Shown: piece after piece, positions 16,125 through 25,699 of the stretch
Position numbering within the stretch: the first letter of the stretch is position 1
Layout: every line of letters begins with the position of its first letter
Origin: Pseudomonas sp. PH1b
GTDB lineage: Bacteria > Pseudomonadota > Gammaproteobacteria > Pseudomonadales > Pseudomonadaceae
DNA length: 64,000 nucleotides
Direction of reading: 5' to 3'
NCBI RefSeq assembly: GCF_000633395.1
Contig: NZ_AYMU01000022.1
Location: forward strand, 1-64,000
Made by a program: the position numbers and the translations under genes
The notes under the pieces: model-generated
Seen by the model: the letters and a program-made list of their open reading frames with translations, nothing else
The model's database searches: none
Told to the model about the DNA's origin: nothing

Positions 16125-17041
16125 GTTCTGTCGACCTCTGGCCGGCCCCATTTCTCCAGGGCGAAATCGACGAAGCTACGCAGCTTGGGCAGGCGGTAAC
16201 GGTCCTGGGCATACAACAAGTGCATCGCCCGCAGGGGCAACTGGTAGTCCTGCAGCACCGGCACCAGCCGTCCCTGTTGCAGGTCCTCCTCCACCAGTGC
16301 GTCGGGCATCATCACCAGCCCCAGGCCGCCTCGCGCTGCGCGGTGCAGGCCGGACGAGGTGTTGGTCAGCAATGAACCGGACACCGGAATCAGCAGGTCG
16401 CCCTCGGGCCCGCGCAGGGGCCATTGGGTGGCCGTGGAACTCCACTCGTCACCAGCCGGATAGGCGAACGCCAGGCAGTTGTGCTGGCGCAGGTCGTCCG
16501 GCACTTGGGGAGTGCCACACCGTTCCAGGTAGGCCGGCGCTGCGCAGATGGTCAGGGTGTAGTCCTGCAGGGGCCGGGCGATCAGCGAGGCGGTGTCCAG
16601 GCTACCCAGGCGGATGGCCACATCGAAGGTACCGTCGCTCAGGTCGAAGCGCTGGTTGGCCAGGGTCAACTCCACCTTGACCAGGGGGCAGCGCTGGAGG
16701 AATTCGCTCAGGGCCGGGGCCAGGCGCTCGGTGCCGAAGGTCAATGGCGCAGTGATGCGCAAGGTGCCGGAAGGCTGGTCCTGGACCTGCTCCGCCAAGC
16801 GCTCGGAATCCGCCACCAACCCCAGCACCGCCAGGCAGCGCTGGTAGTACTCGGTACCGAACTCGGTCAGGCGCTGGCGGCGGGTGGTGCGGTTGAGCAG
16901 GCGCAGCCCTAGGCGCTGCTCCAGGGCCTTGAGGTGATTGCCCACCATGGTGGTGGACAGGCCGCATTCACGGGCCGCCGCGGTCATGTTGCCCGCCTCC
17001 ACCACCTTGACGTACACCGACATCGCCTGGAACAGATCCAT
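16121..17041 (-). CDS. LysR-family transcriptional regulator
   Basis: 306 residues from ATG 17041 (MDLFQAMSVYVKVVEAGNMTAAARECGLSTT); a TTG two codons upstream is the other possible start. HTH at about 1-60 and CrgA-type substrate domain (LRITAPLTFGTERLAPALSEF; GLGLVMMPDALVEEDL). Divergent from the ArgD-like aminotransferase at 17144 with a 102-bp gap, so it may regulate that gene; convergent with the Nudix gene. Effector unknown. Confidence 0.88.
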   Translation of the reverse strand: MDLFQAMSVYVKVVEAGNMTAAARECGLSTTMVGNHLKALEQRLGLRLLNRTTRRQRLTEFGTEYYQRCLAVLGLVADSERLAEQVQDQPSGTLRITAPLTFGTERLAPALSEFLQRCPLVKVELTLANQRFDLSDGTFDVAIRLGSLDTASLIARPLQDYTLTICAAPAYLERCGTPQVPDDLRQHNCLAFAYPAGDEWSSTATQWPLRGPEGDLLIPVSGSLLTNTSSGLHRAARGGLGLVMMPDALVEEDLQQGRLVPVLQDYQLPLRAMHLLYAQDRYRLPKLRSFVDFALEKWGRPEVDRT

Positions 17042-17143
17042 TATCAACCCTGACTTGAAGATGATTAAAGAAATGACGAGTTTATCTAGCTCCGGTGGCT
17101 AACGATACTGGCGCCACACCCACCCGAGATGGAGTTACCCGCC

Positions 17144-18319
17144 ATGAGCGCCGCCTGCCTGATGAGCACCTACCAGCCCCTGTCCCTGAGCTTTTGCAAG
17201 GGCCTGGGCACCCGACTCTGGGACCAGGCCGGGCGCGAATACCTGGACGCCATCGCCGGCGTGGCGGTGACCGGAGTCGGCCATTCCCACCCCCGGCTGG
17301 TCAGCGCCATCAGCGAACAGGCCGGCCTGCTGCTGCACACCTCCAACCTGTACAACATCGACTGGCAGCAGCAACTGGCGGCCAGGCTGACGGCCCTGGC
17401 CGGCATGGACCGGGCCTTCTTCAACAACTCCGGGGCCGAGGCCAACGAAACCGCGCTCAAGCTGGCGCGCCTTCACGGCTGGCACAAGGGCATCGAGCAA
17501 CCGCTGGTGGTGGTCATGGAGAACGGGTTCCACGGTCGTACCCTGGGCACCCTGTCGGCCAGCGACGGGCCGGCGGTGCGCCTGGCCTACGGTCAGTTGC
17601 CGGGGGATTTCCTCAAGGTGCCGTTCGGTGACCTGGCGGCCCTGGAGGCCGCCGCTGCCGAGCATGGCCCACGGATCAGCGCGGTGCTGATGGAACCGGT
17701 CCAGGGCGAGAGCGGCATCCAGCTGGCACCCGCGGGCTACCTCAAAGCCCTGCGTGAACTCTGCACCCGGCGCAACTGGCTGCTGATGCTCGACGAGATC
17801 CAGAGCGGCATCGGTCGCAGTGGTCGCTGGTTCGCCTGCCAGCACGAAGGCGTGGTGCCGGACGTGATGACCCTGGCCAAGGGCCTGGGCAACGGCATCC
17901 CTATCGGCGCCTGCCTGGCCCGGGGCAAGGCCGCCCAGTTGTTCACCCCGGGCAGCCACGGCAGCACCTTTGGTGGCAATCCCCTGGCCTGCCGGGTGGC
18001 CTGCACGGTGCTGGAGATCATCGAGGAGCAAGGCCTGCTGGCCAACGCCGAGCGTCAGGGTGCGCTGCTCCTGCGGCGGCTGGGCGAAGAACTCAAGGGG
18101 CATCCCGGGGTGCTGCAGATTCGCGGCCTGGGACTGATGATCGGCATCGACCTGGCCAGCCCGGCCAGTGGCCTGGTGCAGATCGCCGCCCGGGACCACG
18201 GCTTGCTGATCAACGTCACCCGGGGCAGGACCATCCGCCTGCTGCCACCGCTGGTGATCGACGAATCGGAAGTGGAAATGATCGTTCACGGCCTGTGCCA
18301 GACCCTGAACCAGCTGTGA
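17144..18319 (+). CDS. Class III aminotransferase, acetylornithine aminotransferase-like
   Basis: 391 residues from ATG 17144, with GGAG 10 nt upstream; ATGs at 17129 and 17162 are less well placed. PLP fold type I, class III: FFNNSGAEANETALKLAR (92-109), FHGRTLGTL, ISAVLMEPVQGESGIQ, LMLDEIQSGIGRSG (214-227) and PLP lysine K246 in MTLAKGLGNGIPIGA. It resembles ArgD/AstC, which act on N-acetylornithine or N-succinylornithine. No arginine gene is adjacent, so it is probably a paralogue with a catabolic or accessory role, possibly under the divergent LysR protein. Confidence 0.85.
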   Translation: MSAACLMSTYQPLSLSFCKGLGTRLWDQAGREYLDAIAGVAVTGVGHSHPRLVSAISEQAGLLLHTSNLYNIDWQQQLAARLTALAGMDRAFFNNSGAEANETALKLARLHGWHKGIEQPLVVVMENGFHGRTLGTLSASDGPAVRLAYGQLPGDFLKVPFGDLAALEAAAAEHGPRISAVLMEPVQGESGIQLAPAGYLKALRELCTRRNWLLMLDEIQSGIGRSGRWFACQHEGVVPDVMTLAKGLGNGIPIGACLARGKAAQLFTPGSHGSTFGGNPLACRVACTVLEIIEEQGLLANAERQGALLLRRLGEELKGHPGVLQIRGLGLMIGIDLASPASGLVQIAARDHGLLINVTRGRTIRLLPPLVIDESEVEMIVHGLCQTLNQL

Positions 18320-18385
18320 GCCAGGCCGTCTGCCCCGCGGACAGACCACCGGGGCACGGGCCAGGCCCGCCCCCGGCAAGCCTGT

Positions 18386-18922
18386 TCAGTCGTCCAGGGC
18401 CTTGGGCGCTGCAGCCGGCTTGGCCGCTTTGCCGGCCTTGGCATTGGCCGGCTTGGCTTCCGGCTCGGGGGCCGGGGCTGGCGCGGCGGCCTGCTTCTCG
18501 GTGGCCGGCAGTTGGTCGACGGCAGCGAACACGTCCTTGAGCTCGATGGCCCCGGAGTGCTCGAGCTTCTTCTCGCCGTCCTTGCCCACCAGGATCACCT
18601 TGGTCTGGCCGCTCGCCCCCAGTTTGAGGCTGCGGATCAGGGCCATGGTGGATTGCGGGTCGATGTCCTTGCCGTCGCGCTGGCCGATGGTGTTGATCAC
18701 CGTGTACAGGACCATGTTGCGTTCGTTGAAGGCTTGACGGGTGGCCGGTTCGTCCAGGGACTTCTTCAGGCTCACCAGGGTCGGGTCCACGGTGCTGGGG
18801 GCGATCACGATCAGCGGCCGGGATTTGCCCAGGTCCTGGGTCAAGGGGCCATCGTTATCGGCAGCCAGGATGGGACCGGCAACAGCCAGCAGAGTAGCGA
18901 GGGTCAATGACCGAATGAACAT
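18386..18922 (-). CDS. Periplasmic DUF4174-domain protein
   Basis: 178 residues from ATG 18922, preceded by AAGGAGAG. Residues 1-20 are a Sec signal peptide (MFIRSLTLATLLAVAGPILA, cut before ADN). Residues about 30-130 match the DUF4174 thioredoxin-like domain: PLIVIAPSTVDPTLVSL, MVLYTVINTIGQRDG, TKVILVGKDGEKKLEHSG. No CxxC pair is present. After residue 140 the tail is a low-complexity Ala/Pro/Lys stretch (APAPAPEPEAKPANAKAGK). Function unknown; it stands alone. Confidence 0.85.
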   Translation of the reverse strand: MFIRSLTLATLLAVAGPILAADNDGPLTQDLGKSRPLIVIAPSTVDPTLVSLKKSLDEPATRQAFNERNMVLYTVINTIGQRDGKDIDPQSTMALIRSLKLGASGQTKVILVGKDGEKKLEHSGAIELKDVFAAVDQLPATEKQAAAPAPAPEPEAKPANAKAGKAAKPAAAPKALDD

Positions 18923-19838
18923 GCGTCTCTCCTTATGTTTTCCACGCTGTAATGATTGCGCATTGCGAGAAAAGGTCCAGGCCGGGACTCAAAATCTGAC
19001 ATTTTTTTGGCCGCAACCACGCCGCTTCCCTCCCCACCTGCCCACGCCGCACCCGACAAGGGCTGCAGCCATTTGCGCGGCGACCCGCGAACTGTTCGCA
19101 GCAAGGTTTTGTTGCATTTAGCCCGGATTCCGCCGCTGGAACAGCCGCGCAGGTCCAGGGTTCGCATGCTCGGCCTCACGGCAAACCATCACTGGGATCG
19201 CTCACGGGATCCAGGCGACTCGACCTGTCAACAGCGCAACGGGTAGCACTCCCTAGTGCCTCGAAGACACTGATGCAGCGAGTGCCAATTGCCACCGAGT
19301 GCACAGTTTTATAGTTGAGTGAATATTGCAAAAGACAATCATCGCCAACGCAAGATCACTGGTGGTCAACTTGCAACACTGCCATTGAAGTGATACTTGC
19401 CAACACTCTCGATATGTCCGCACCGGCCACGAAGCGACTGGACAATTACAACTTCCAACAATGGAGTTGAATGTACAGCGCGTCATTTTTTGAACGCCAG
19501 AAAACAGGCAGGCAATAAGCCAGAACCGCAGTCTATAGCCCTCGCCCTCCTTTGCCCGGGTAAGCTAACCCAGGCTCGGAGCCCACCGAGAACAACCGGC
19601 GACACAGTAGCGAATACTTATCCGGACCACGAAGTAGCACAGGGCATATCGAACTTGTTCGAATATTGACCTGAAACAAATATTCACGACACCGAACTAC
19701 TTGTTCTTTGATTGCCCGTCGAACTATAGTGCGGCGCGGCACGGACAGCCTGTTACAAGATAATTATCACACCGGCAACTCGTTACATTCCCGAACACTA
19801 TCCCACTACGGATTTTTTCGAATGAGCGTCCGATCCCG
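18923..19838. other. Long AT-richer intergenic region
   Basis: About 915 bp without a convincing gene. From about 19250 to 19820 base composition drops well below the neighbours and stop codons are frequent in all frames. It must hold the promoter of the DUF4174 gene on its left and that of the REC-CheC gene on its right. I see no tRNA and no strong terminator. An unannotated small RNA or a decayed gene is possible but not shown. Confidence 0.45.
19701..19730 (+). promoter_or_regulatory. Candidate sigma-70 promoter for the REC-CheC/GGDEF unit
   Basis: TTGTTC (19701-19706) and TATAGT (19725-19730) are 18 bp apart, in AT-rich DNA 109 bp upstream of the response-regulator gene. The match is fair; no transcript data are available. 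Confidence 0.4.
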
Positions 19839-20828
19839 ATGATTCCCCTTCTCGTCTGCGATGACTCGAGCATGGCCAGAAAGCAGGTACTGCGTACCCT
19901 GCCCAGCGAGTGGCGGGTGTCCGTGACCCAGGCCAGCAATGGGCGGGAGGGCCTTGAAGCCCTGCGCCGCGGATTGGGAAAGGTGGCGCTGCTGGACCTG
20001 ACCATGCCGGTGATGGACGGCTACCAGGTGTTGAGCGCGGTGCAGGAAGAAGGCATCGACGCGCAGATCATCGTCATCTCCGGCGACGTGCAGGAAGAAG
20101 CCGTGCGCCGCACCCGCGAGCTCGGGGCCCGGGCCTTCCTCAAGAAGCCCTTCGATCCGCAGCAACTGCGTGAGTTGCTCAACCAACTGCAACTGCTGGA
20201 CAGCGCCGACTCACCGCTCACCCCGCACCTGTCGCCGGCCCCGCTGGTGAGCTTTCGCGATGCCTTCCGGGAAACCGTGAATGTCTCCATGGGCTACGCC
20301 GCGGCGCTGATCGCCAGGGTCCTGGACGTCTTCGTGCACTTGCCCATTCCCCACGTCAATGTGCTGGAAGCCGGCGAGTTGCAGATGCTCCTGGCCGACG
20401 CCAATCGCGCCCGGCAATTGACCGCCATCTGCCAGAGCTACATCGGCAGCGGCATCGCCGGCGAGGCGCTGCTGATGTTCTACGACTCGGAGGTGGCCGA
20501 CATCGCCCAGTTGATGGAGCAAGGCACCGATCCCTACCAGGAAATGGAAGTGCTGATCGACCTGTCCAGCGTGCTGATCGGCGCTTGCCTGAGCAGCATC
20601 GCCGACCAGTTGGACGTGTTCTTCTCCGTCGGCCATCCCCAGGTACTGGGGGAGCACACCAGCATCGACGAGTTGATCGTGCTCAACCAGCAACGCTGGA
20701 AAACCACCCAGGCGGTGGAGATCAGCTACAGCCTGGAGGAGCAGAACATTCACTTTGACCTGTTGCTGTTGTTCACCGAGGGTTCCATGGCCTTGCTGGA
20801 ACAGAAACTCGCCTACCTGATGAATTGA
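19839..20828 (+). CDS. Response regulator with CheC-like phosphatase domain
   Basis: 329 residues. REC domain at 1-115: acidic pair D8-D9, phosphoacceptor D53 in ALLDLTMPVMDG and K102/K103 in AFLKKPFDP. Residues about 135-325 resemble the CheC/CheX/FliY fold: FRETVNVSMGYAAALIARVL carries an E-x-x-N signature like the phosphatase motif of CheC, while the second copy (LIDLSSVLIGACL) is altered. It could bind or dephosphorylate phospho-CheY-like partners under control of its own REC domain. Three nucleotides separate it from a GGDEF gene, so the two probably form one signalling unit. No histidine kinase is adjacent. Confidence 0.85.
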   Translation: MIPLLVCDDSSMARKQVLRTLPSEWRVSVTQASNGREGLEALRRGLGKVALLDLTMPVMDGYQVLSAVQEEGIDAQIIVISGDVQEEAVRRTRELGARAFLKKPFDPQQLRELLNQLQLLDSADSPLTPHLSPAPLVSFRDAFRETVNVSMGYAAALIARVLDVFVHLPIPHVNVLEAGELQMLLADANRARQLTAICQSYIGSGIAGEALLMFYDSEVADIAQLMEQGTDPYQEMEVLIDLSSVLIGACLSSIADQLDVFFSVGHPQVLGEHTSIDELIVLNQQRWKTTQAVEISYSLEEQNIHFDLLLLFTEGSMALLEQKLAYLMN

Positions 20829-20831
20829 GCC

Positions 20832-21779
20832 ATGCCCAGACGAATGGATTTCAGTGAGTTGCACTGGTTGCTGGCGGTGGTCCAGAGCATCGACGTGGGG
20901 ATCGTAGTGCTCGACCTCGAGTGCCGGGTCCAGGTGTGGAACAGCTTCATGGAAAACCGCTCCGGGGTGCCGTCGAAACAGGCCATCGACTGCTCGTTCT
21001 TCGAGCTGTTCCCCGAGGTCGAGCGGCCCTGGTTCAGCCGCAAGGTCGGGCGTGTGGTGGCCCTCGGCACGCCAGCCTTCACCATCTGGAAACAGCGGCC
21101 GTACCTGGTGCGCTTCAAGAACTACCAGCCGATCACCGGCCAGGGCGAGTTCATGTACCAGAACACCACGCTGCTGCCGCTGCGCTCCGCCAACAGCGAG
21201 ATCCATCATGTGTGCCTGGTGATCTATGACCTCACCGATGTGGCGATCAACAGCCTGGCACTGCAGAAGGCCAACCAGCAGCTGCAGCACCTGTCGCGCA
21301 CCGATCACCTGACCCAGCTGTACAACCGCGGCCACTGGGAACAGCGCCTGCAGTTCGAGTACAGCCGCCACGGCCATGGCATCGCCCTGCTGATGCTGGA
21401 CATCGACCACTTCAAGTCGATCAACGACCGCTACGGCCACCAGGCCGGCGATGCGGTGATCAAGCGCCTGTCGGAGCTGATCCACGAGCACGTGCGCGAC
21501 AGCGACGTGGCCGGGCGCTATGGCGGCGAAGAGTTCGCCATCCTGCTGCCCCACACCGACCTCGCCGGGGCCCGCACCCTGGCCGAGCGCCTGCGCCAGT
21601 CAGTGCAAGCCCAGAGGGTCCTGCACAACGACCAGGCCATCGCCTTCACCATCAGCCTGGGCATCGCCTGCCTCGATCGGCCATCGCGGGATCATCGCTG
21701 CCTGATCGAATGGGCCGACCAGGCGCTGTATGCCTCCAAGCACGCCGGGCGCAATTGCGTGAGCACCTACGCGCCCTGA
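20832..21779 (+). CDS. PAS-GGDEF diguanylate cyclase
   Basis: 315 residues. PAS-like sensor at about 12-135 (LAVVQSIDVGIVVLDLECRV; LLPLRSANSEIHHVCLVIYDLTD across 115-136), short linker helix, then a GGDEF domain from about 155: SRTDHLTQLYNRGHWE, ALLMLDIDHFKSIND and the active-site signature GGEEF at 231-235. RDSD at 222-225, five residues before it, is an intact RxxD inhibitory site, so product feedback is expected. No membrane segment, so it is cytosolic. It should make c-di-GMP from GTP. Cotranscribed with the REC-CheC-like gene. Confidence 0.9.
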   Translation: MPRRMDFSELHWLLAVVQSIDVGIVVLDLECRVQVWNSFMENRSGVPSKQAIDCSFFELFPEVERPWFSRKVGRVVALGTPAFTIWKQRPYLVRFKNYQPITGQGEFMYQNTTLLPLRSANSEIHHVCLVIYDLTDVAINSLALQKANQQLQHLSRTDHLTQLYNRGHWEQRLQFEYSRHGHGIALLMLDIDHFKSINDRYGHQAGDAVIKRLSELIHEHVRDSDVAGRYGGEEFAILLPHTDLAGARTLAERLRQSVQAQRVLHNDQAIAFTISLGIACLDRPSRDHRCLIEWADQALYASKHAGRNCVSTYAP

Positions 21780-21888
21780 GCCGCGGGCGGGGTGCATCGA
21801 ATCCCTGCGACGGGATAGACTGCGGCCCTTTGCGGTCCATCCAGGGGCCGCACTGCCCCTCTCTGACGCTACAAGGAGTCCTGCGCAG

Positions 21889-23214
21889 ATGGCCGATTCG
21901 AGCCCCCCACTGTCCCCGCAACAACAATGGCATCGCGCCGTGATGATCTATGCCAAAGGCGTCAATCGCTACGTCGAGACCGGCAACCGCGAAGGCTGGA
22001 AAGGCCTGAAAGAACCCTACATGCCGCGCACCGAGAAGCTGCTGGAGGCCTGGCAGGCCGCCCTGGAAGAAAGCAACCGGGGCGGCCACGACCCGGCCCG
22101 GCGGGCAGCCTTTCGCCAGGACTGGCCGCCGGCGCACTTCCCGCTGTCGCCACTCCTGGATCAACAGGGACAGATGATCCCGGCCCTGGCCCTGCTCGAC
22201 GACGGCAGCCTGCTGGCACGCATCGGCGCGCCCTACCAGGCCGGTTCCGTGGTGCATATCGCTGACGGCCAGAGCCAGGTGCTGGAGCAGGTGGAGTTTT
22301 TTGGTGTGTGCCCGCAGCGGCGCTATTTCGCCTGGGGCCGGGCCGAAGGAATCCAGGTCACCGATGGCTGGAACGGCCCGCTGGTGGCCAGCCTGGCCTG
22401 GCCAGACCCGCTGGCCGGCCTGCCCGAAGGCCTGGAACTGGAAGCTCGTGAACGCCCCAACCCCAGCGCCCTGATCCCCTTCCCCGATGGTCGCCGGGTG
22501 TTGCTGGTAAGCGCCGACGGCATCTTCGTGCTGCACGCCGAAGGCGCCACCCGGCTGCTGCGGCGCCTGGAAGACATAGAGCAGGACCTGAAGGACGGCG
22601 TGGTCGCCGATGACCTGAACATCGGCCTGTGCATGGAGCACGGCGCGGTGTCCCCGGACGGCCAGTGGATCGCCGTAGGCGAACAGTGCGGCTCGCACCT
22701 GGTGTACGACGCCCAACTGCGACTGGTGGCACAGATCGGCCCGGGCAGCGAGTACCCGCACTTCGCCTGTTTCAACCGGCGCGGCGATCGCCTGCTGCTC
22801 AATGCCTGCCACTTCTATAACGGTGCCAGCCTGGGGGTGGCGGTGGCCGACCTGCCGGGGCTGTCCACCGATTTCTACAGCGACGACCCGCGCACCCCGG
22901 TGCTGCAGGACGGCGCCCGGGTGTACGCCGCCACGTCCCGGGGCGACGAGTTCATCATCGGCGATGCCTACGGCTACCTGCGGGCCTTCAGCGAAACCGG
23001 CGAGGACCGCTGGCAGCACTATGTCGGTTCGAGCTTCAGCGCCATGGACATCAGCCCCGACGGCAAGACCCTGGTGGCCGCGACCTATGCCGGGATCATC
23101 GTCAGGATCGCCCTGGACACCGCTCGCCCGGACTGGCAGATCGGCACCGGCGAGCACCATGAGGTGGAGCGCTGGCTGTTCTGGAAGGACTTCGCCCAGC
23201 CCCTGCAGTGGTAG
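21889..23214 (+). CDS. Beta-propeller-like conserved hypothetical protein
   Basis: 441 residues, with AAGGAG upstream of ATG 21889. No signal peptide. Residues about 90-425 contain repeated blade-like segments with SPDG turns (GAVSPDGQWIAVGEQCG, MDISPDGKTLVAATYAG) and the pattern of WD40/quinoprotein-like propellers. The first 80 residues are helical and charged. I do not recognise a named family or an active site. A role as a binding scaffold would fit the fold. It ends 6 nt before the convergent saccharopine dehydrogenase-like gene. Confidence 0.75.
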   Translation: MADSSPPLSPQQQWHRAVMIYAKGVNRYVETGNREGWKGLKEPYMPRTEKLLEAWQAALEESNRGGHDPARRAAFRQDWPPAHFPLSPLLDQQGQMIPALALLDDGSLLARIGAPYQAGSVVHIADGQSQVLEQVEFFGVCPQRRYFAWGRAEGIQVTDGWNGPLVASLAWPDPLAGLPEGLELEARERPNPSALIPFPDGRRVLLVSADGIFVLHAEGATRLLRRLEDIEQDLKDGVVADDLNIGLCMEHGAVSPDGQWIAVGEQCGSHLVYDAQLRLVAQIGPGSEYPHFACFNRRGDRLLLNACHFYNGASLGVAVADLPGLSTDFYSDDPRTPVLQDGARVYAATSRGDEFIIGDAYGYLRAFSETGEDRWQHYVGSSFSAMDISPDGKTLVAATYAGIIVRIALDTARPDWQIGTGEHHEVERWLFWKDFAQPLQW

Positions 23215-23220
23215 AGGGCT

Positions 23221-24348
23221 TCAGGCGCTCTCGCGGGAAAACCAAACCTGGATCTGCAGGTGGTCCGGATCGTTGATCGCCTGCAGGTACTCGTCGAGGC
23301 TGACCTCACCGACACAGGCCCGGGCCCCCGGCGCCGGCACATGGCCCGCAAGCACCTTGCGCACCACCGCCACCGCCGCGCAGCTGGGAATCTCCGGCCC
23401 GTGGTCGTGGCTGCCGGTGAGCTGCGCAGTCATCGACAGCGGCTGGCCATCCAGCCCCAGGCCGTGGACATCGACATACATGGCGCTAAGGCCGTCGCCG
23501 AATGCCTCGAACCAGGTGCCGCAGCGGTGCAGGCGCGCCGCCCAGGGTGCCGGATCGCGGATCAGGCCAACCTTCACCAACTGCGCCAGCAGGGCATTGG
23601 CCAACCCGGCGACCTTGAGCCCGGCACCGGCCTTGAAGCTCAGGGTGTGGGCGCCGTAGCGCGCGGCGAACAGGTCCAGGTCCGGCACATCGACGTTGGC
23701 CAGCAGGCGTGTACCCAGCCTGGGCAGGGTGCGCAGGGTCAGGCCCTGCCAGCCGATCACCGCAGCGGGCTGGCCATCCTTGAGTTGCAGGATGGGCCGC
23801 CCGGCGTAGGCCAGCACGCCCTGGATGGTCGACAGCCCGGGCATCTTCGCCGAGGAGGAAATGCCGTGCTCGATGCGCTCGATGCGGGAGAAACGCCCGC
23901 GATGCTCATCGATGATCGCCGACGACAGGGTCGGCACCGAACTGCAGCCACTGAGGATCGTCACCCCGGCGGCCCGCGCCTGGGCATCCAGCACGTCGAT
24001 GCCGCGCACGAACTGGCGGCAGTCGGCCAGGTCGCAATAATTGACTCCGGCTTCGATGCAGCCCCGGGCCACTGCATAGGACTGACCCTGGAACGGCCCG
24101 CCAGTGTGGATCACCCAGTCGATGCCCAGGCTCTGCAACGCCGGCGCCCATTGCGGGCCCATGGCATCGCCGCACCAGCCCTCGCAGGAGGTCGCGCCCT
24201 CGGCCTGCAGGGCGGCGACCTTGGCCGCCAGCTTCAGGGGGTCGCGCCCGGAAATCACCAGGTGCAACCCGGGCATATGGGTCAGATAGCGGCAGATAAT
24301 GCTGCCAAAATTGCCATAACCACCGACCACCAACACCTTGAGCGCCAT
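23221..24348 (-). CDS. Saccharopine dehydrogenase-family oxidoreductase
   Basis: 375 residues from ATG 24348 (MALKVLVVGGYGNFGSI), with AAGGA 8 nt upstream; an in-frame ATG at 24357 lies too close to that site. NAD(P)-binding Rossmann motif GGYGNFG at 9-15, then SGRDPLKL, HTGGPFQGQSYAVARGCIEAG and CDLADCRQFVRGI, as in bacterial saccharopine dehydrogenase-like proteins related to short carbonyl reductases. The lysine-pathway enzyme itself is not implied. Substrate unknown. It appears to be monocistronic. Confidence 0.8.
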   Translation of the reverse strand: MALKVLVVGGYGNFGSIICRYLTHMPGLHLVISGRDPLKLAAKVAALQAEGATSCEGWCGDAMGPQWAPALQSLGIDWVIHTGGPFQGQSYAVARGCIEAGVNYCDLADCRQFVRGIDVLDAQARAAGVTILSGCSSVPTLSSAIIDEHRGRFSRIERIEHGISSSAKMPGLSTIQGVLAYAGRPILQLKDGQPAAVIGWQGLTLRTLPRLGTRLLANVDVPDLDLFAARYGAHTLSFKAGAGLKVAGLANALLAQLVKVGLIRDPAPWAARLHRCGTWFEAFGDGLSAMYVDVHGLGLDGQPLSMTAQLTGSHDHGPEIPSCAAVAVVRKVLAGHVPAPGARACVGEVSLDEYLQAINDPDHLQIQVWFSRESA

Positions 24349-24796
24349 TGCCTGCATCCTTGAACAAAAACCGTCGCGCCACTGAAAAGCCGCAATCCGA
24401 GGCGCGGCAGCTTGGTTGATTTGCCAGGGATCGACAAGTGCCCGGGCTCTTGGCCGGCGGGTCGCGAAACCTGCAGAAAGTTATGTAGTGAATCTCGGAA
24501 ACATCTGGTTAGAAAAAAATGCCAATGCCGGTCCGGCATAATGCTATGCAAAATCCTCATCAACTAGGGCCTCGGAGCGTGATAGCCTCGTCCTGCTATG
24601 TCGGCCTCGCATAACAAACTCGCCGGTTCGCGCAACCGAGCGGGATAAAGACGCCTTGCTACCCACCTTGTTTCATCTTCATCTGCCCAACTAACGTTTC
24701 GCTGTGAGCCGCTCTTTCCCCGGCTCGCCAAGGGAACTGATTGCAAAATTTGACTCGACCTCAAGGTCGATCTCTCGATCCTATCTCGGAGCTGTT
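24349..24796. other. Intergenic region with divergent promoters
   Basis: About 450 bp between the divergent dehydrogenase-like and oxaloacetate decarboxylase genes, with no credible gene. TCGACC-TCAA-GGTCGA (24755-24770) is a perfect 6-bp inverted repeat 27 bp before the decarboxylase start and could be an operator or leader hairpin. Confidence 0.4.
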
Positions 24797-25666
24797 ATGT
24801 CCAGGCTTTCCCATCAAGATCTGCGCCGCGGTTTCCGTGAACTGATCGCTTCCAACTCCTGCTACCACACCGCTTCGGTGTTTGACCCGATGTCCGCGCG
24901 GATCGCTGCCGACCTGGGTTTTGAAGTCGGCATCCTCGGCGGCTCCGTGGCCTCGCTGCAGGTTCTCGCAGCCCCCGACTTCGCCTTGATCACCCTCAGT
25001 GAATTCGCCGAACAGGCCACCCGCATCGGCCGCGTGGCCCAGCTGCCGGTGATCGCCGACGCCGACCACGGCTACGGCAACGCCCTCAACGTGATGCGCA
25101 CCGTGGTTGAACTGGAACGCGCCGGCATCGCCGCGCTGACCATCGAGGACACCCTGCTGCCGGCGCAGTTCGGGCGCAAATCCACCGACCTGATTTCCGT
25201 CGCCGAAGGCGTCGGCAAGATCCGCGCAGCCCTGGAGGCCCGGATCGACCCGGAACTGGCGATCATCGCCCGGACCAACGCCGGGATCCTCCCGGTGCAG
25301 GAAATCATCAACCGCACCCAGCAGTACGAGCGGGCCGGCGCCGATGCGATCTGCATGGTCGGCATTCGCGATTTCGAACAGCTGGAACAGATCAGCGAGC
25401 ACCTGAGCGTGCCACTGATGCTAGTGACCTACGGCAACCCGGCACTGCGCGACGATGCGCGCCTGGCCGAGCTGGGGGTGAAAATTGCGGTCGACGGCCA
25501 CGCCGCCTACTTTGCCGCGATCAAGGCCACCTACGACTGCCTGCGGGAACAGCGGCAGATCTTCACCCAGGCCTCGGATCTGAGCGCCACCGAACTGGCT
25601 CACACCTACACCCTGCCCGAGGACTACATCGTCTGGGCCCGTGAGTTCATGAGCGTCAAGGAGTAA
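24797..25666 (+). CDS. Oxaloacetate decarboxylase, PEP mutase/isocitrate lyase superfamily
   Basis: 289 residues from ATG 24797 with GGAG upstream; the frame extends further left but homology begins here. It is nearly colinear with P. aeruginosa PA4872 (287 residues), an oxaloacetate decarboxylase: CYHTASVFDPMSARIAADLG, ILGGSVASLQVLAAPDF, PVIADADHGYGNALNV (metal site), TIEDTLLPAQFGRKSTD, IARTNAG and LVTYGNPALRDDA. It converts oxaloacetate to pyruvate and CO2 using Mg2+. Cytosolic. It stands alone, facing a convergent REC gene. Confidence 0.88.
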   Translation: MSRLSHQDLRRGFRELIASNSCYHTASVFDPMSARIAADLGFEVGILGGSVASLQVLAAPDFALITLSEFAEQATRIGRVAQLPVIADADHGYGNALNVMRTVVELERAGIAALTIEDTLLPAQFGRKSTDLISVAEGVGKIRAALEARIDPELAIIARTNAGILPVQEIINRTQQYERAGADAICMVGIRDFEQLEQISEHLSVPLMLVTYGNPALRDDARLAELGVKIAVDGHAAYFAAIKATYDCLREQRQIFTQASDLSATELAHTYTLPEDYIVWAREFMSVKE

Positions 25667-25699
25667 CCCCAGCGATCGGCCGGGTTGGGGCGCAAAGCG

